A stretch of DNA of 64,000 bases, taken from the NCBI RefSeq assembly GCF_000248075.1, contig NZ_BAFB01000091.1, positions 1 through 64,000 on the forward strand, given 5' to 3'. Source of the DNA: Gordonia otitidis NBRC 100426. GTDB taxonomy: Bacteria; Actinomycetota; Actinomycetes; Mycobacteriales; Mycobacteriaceae. A program made the position numbers and the translations under genes. Positions 63,789 to 64,000 of this stretch are shown here, in pieces. Below the pieces are notes generated by a model. It did not search any database. It worked only from the letters and a program-made list of their open reading frames with translations, and was not told the DNA's origin. Within the stretch, counting starts at the first letter, position 1. Each line of letters begins with the position of its first letter.

Positions 63789-64000
63789 ATGACCACCACA
63801 CTTCCTACCTCCACCGGCGGACACGACACGTCCGAGATCGAGTTCGCTTCCCGCGACGAGATCAGCGCACTCCAACTCGAGCGCCTGCGCTGGACGCTGC
63901 AGCACGCATACGACAACGTTCCGCACTATCGACAAGCGTTCGATGCCAAGGGTGTTCACCCGAACGACCTGAAGAGTCTCGGCGATCTCGCGCTCTTCCC
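63789..64000 (+). CDS. paaK: PaaK, phenylacetate-CoA ligase (N-terminal part, runs off the window)
   Basis: The first 70 codons are visible from ATG 63789: the segment LQLERLRWTLQHAYDNVPHYRQAF is the highly typical PaaK N-terminal motif. The enzyme activates phenylacetate to phenylacetyl-CoA, first step of the pathway. It follows paaE by 80 bp and has no visible stop. The adenylation motifs lie beyond the edge. Confidence 0.9.
   Translation, partial: MTTTLPTSTGGHDTSEIEFASRDEISALQLERLRWTLQHAYDNVPHYRQAFDAKGVHPNDLKSLGDLALF

Overview
The window is high-GC DNA carrying the cell-wall cluster of a mycolic-acid-producing actinobacterium (Mycobacteriales). GTG starts, gene order and the arabinogalactan/mycolate gene set fit a Gordonia/Williamsia-like genus better than Mycobacterium or Corynebacterium; the genus is an inference. 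Compared from memory with M. tuberculosis, the order Rv3791 (dprE2), aftA, embC-embA-embB, accD4-pks13-fadD32, the Culp6 cutinase, mycolyltransferases, aftB-ubiA-phosphatase-glfT2-glf, an Rv3811-like protein and the Rv3813c-Rv3816c acyltransferase/HAD group is kept, with lineage-specific insertions between blocks.

Layout. 1-3.2 kb: end of dprE2, a terminator, then an inserted divergent acyltransferase/TetR pair and a broken DUF222-HNH gene. 3.3-17.9 kb: aftA, an MBL hydrolase translationally coupled to it, a reverse-strand aroQ-methyltransferase pair, then three Emb arabinosyltransferases. 18-20.5 kb: variable segment with a VIT-type metal transporter, a small membrane protein and a frameshifted EAL/DICT-like gene. 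20.5-29.6 kb (minus): accD4, pks13, fadD32, the final mycolate condensation machinery. 29.8-35.7 kb (minus): an F420-type oxidoreductase, a Culp6-like cutinase, a DUF732 lipoprotein and two Ag85-type mycolyltransferases. 36.1-43.3 kb (minus): overlapping operon glf-glfT2-phosphatase-ubiA-aftB, which makes UDP-galactofuranose, the galactan, decaprenyl-phosphoryl-ribose and the terminal arabinose caps. 43.6-50.7 kb: PIG-L deacetylase, GAF-ANTAR protein, SpoIID-like secreted protein, a peroxidase-related protein, a frameshifted acyl-CoA dehydrogenase and a P450. 50.8-53.7 kb: HAD phosphatase and two paralogous acyltransferases. 53.7-64 kb: an aerobic phenylacetate catabolic island with a TetR (PaaR-like) repressor between divergent arms paaZ-ethD-paaI and paaFHG-ABCDE-paaK; two matching operator sequences mark both promoters.

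The strongest unexplained signal is a family of 21-bp minisatellites: one related unit makes arrays at 6051-6218, 47200-47283 and 47905-48072, and an in-frame array inside the aftB coding sequence at 38161-38307. A different unit with the same 21-bp period lies at 46949-47116. Three arrays are each exactly 8 x 21 bp. Other points of interest are a Val at the EmbB position matching M. tuberculosis Met306, a ~100-bp inverted-repeat element in the pks13 KS-AT linker, and three separately damaged genes. No tRNA, rRNA, CRISPR array or insertion sequence was seen.
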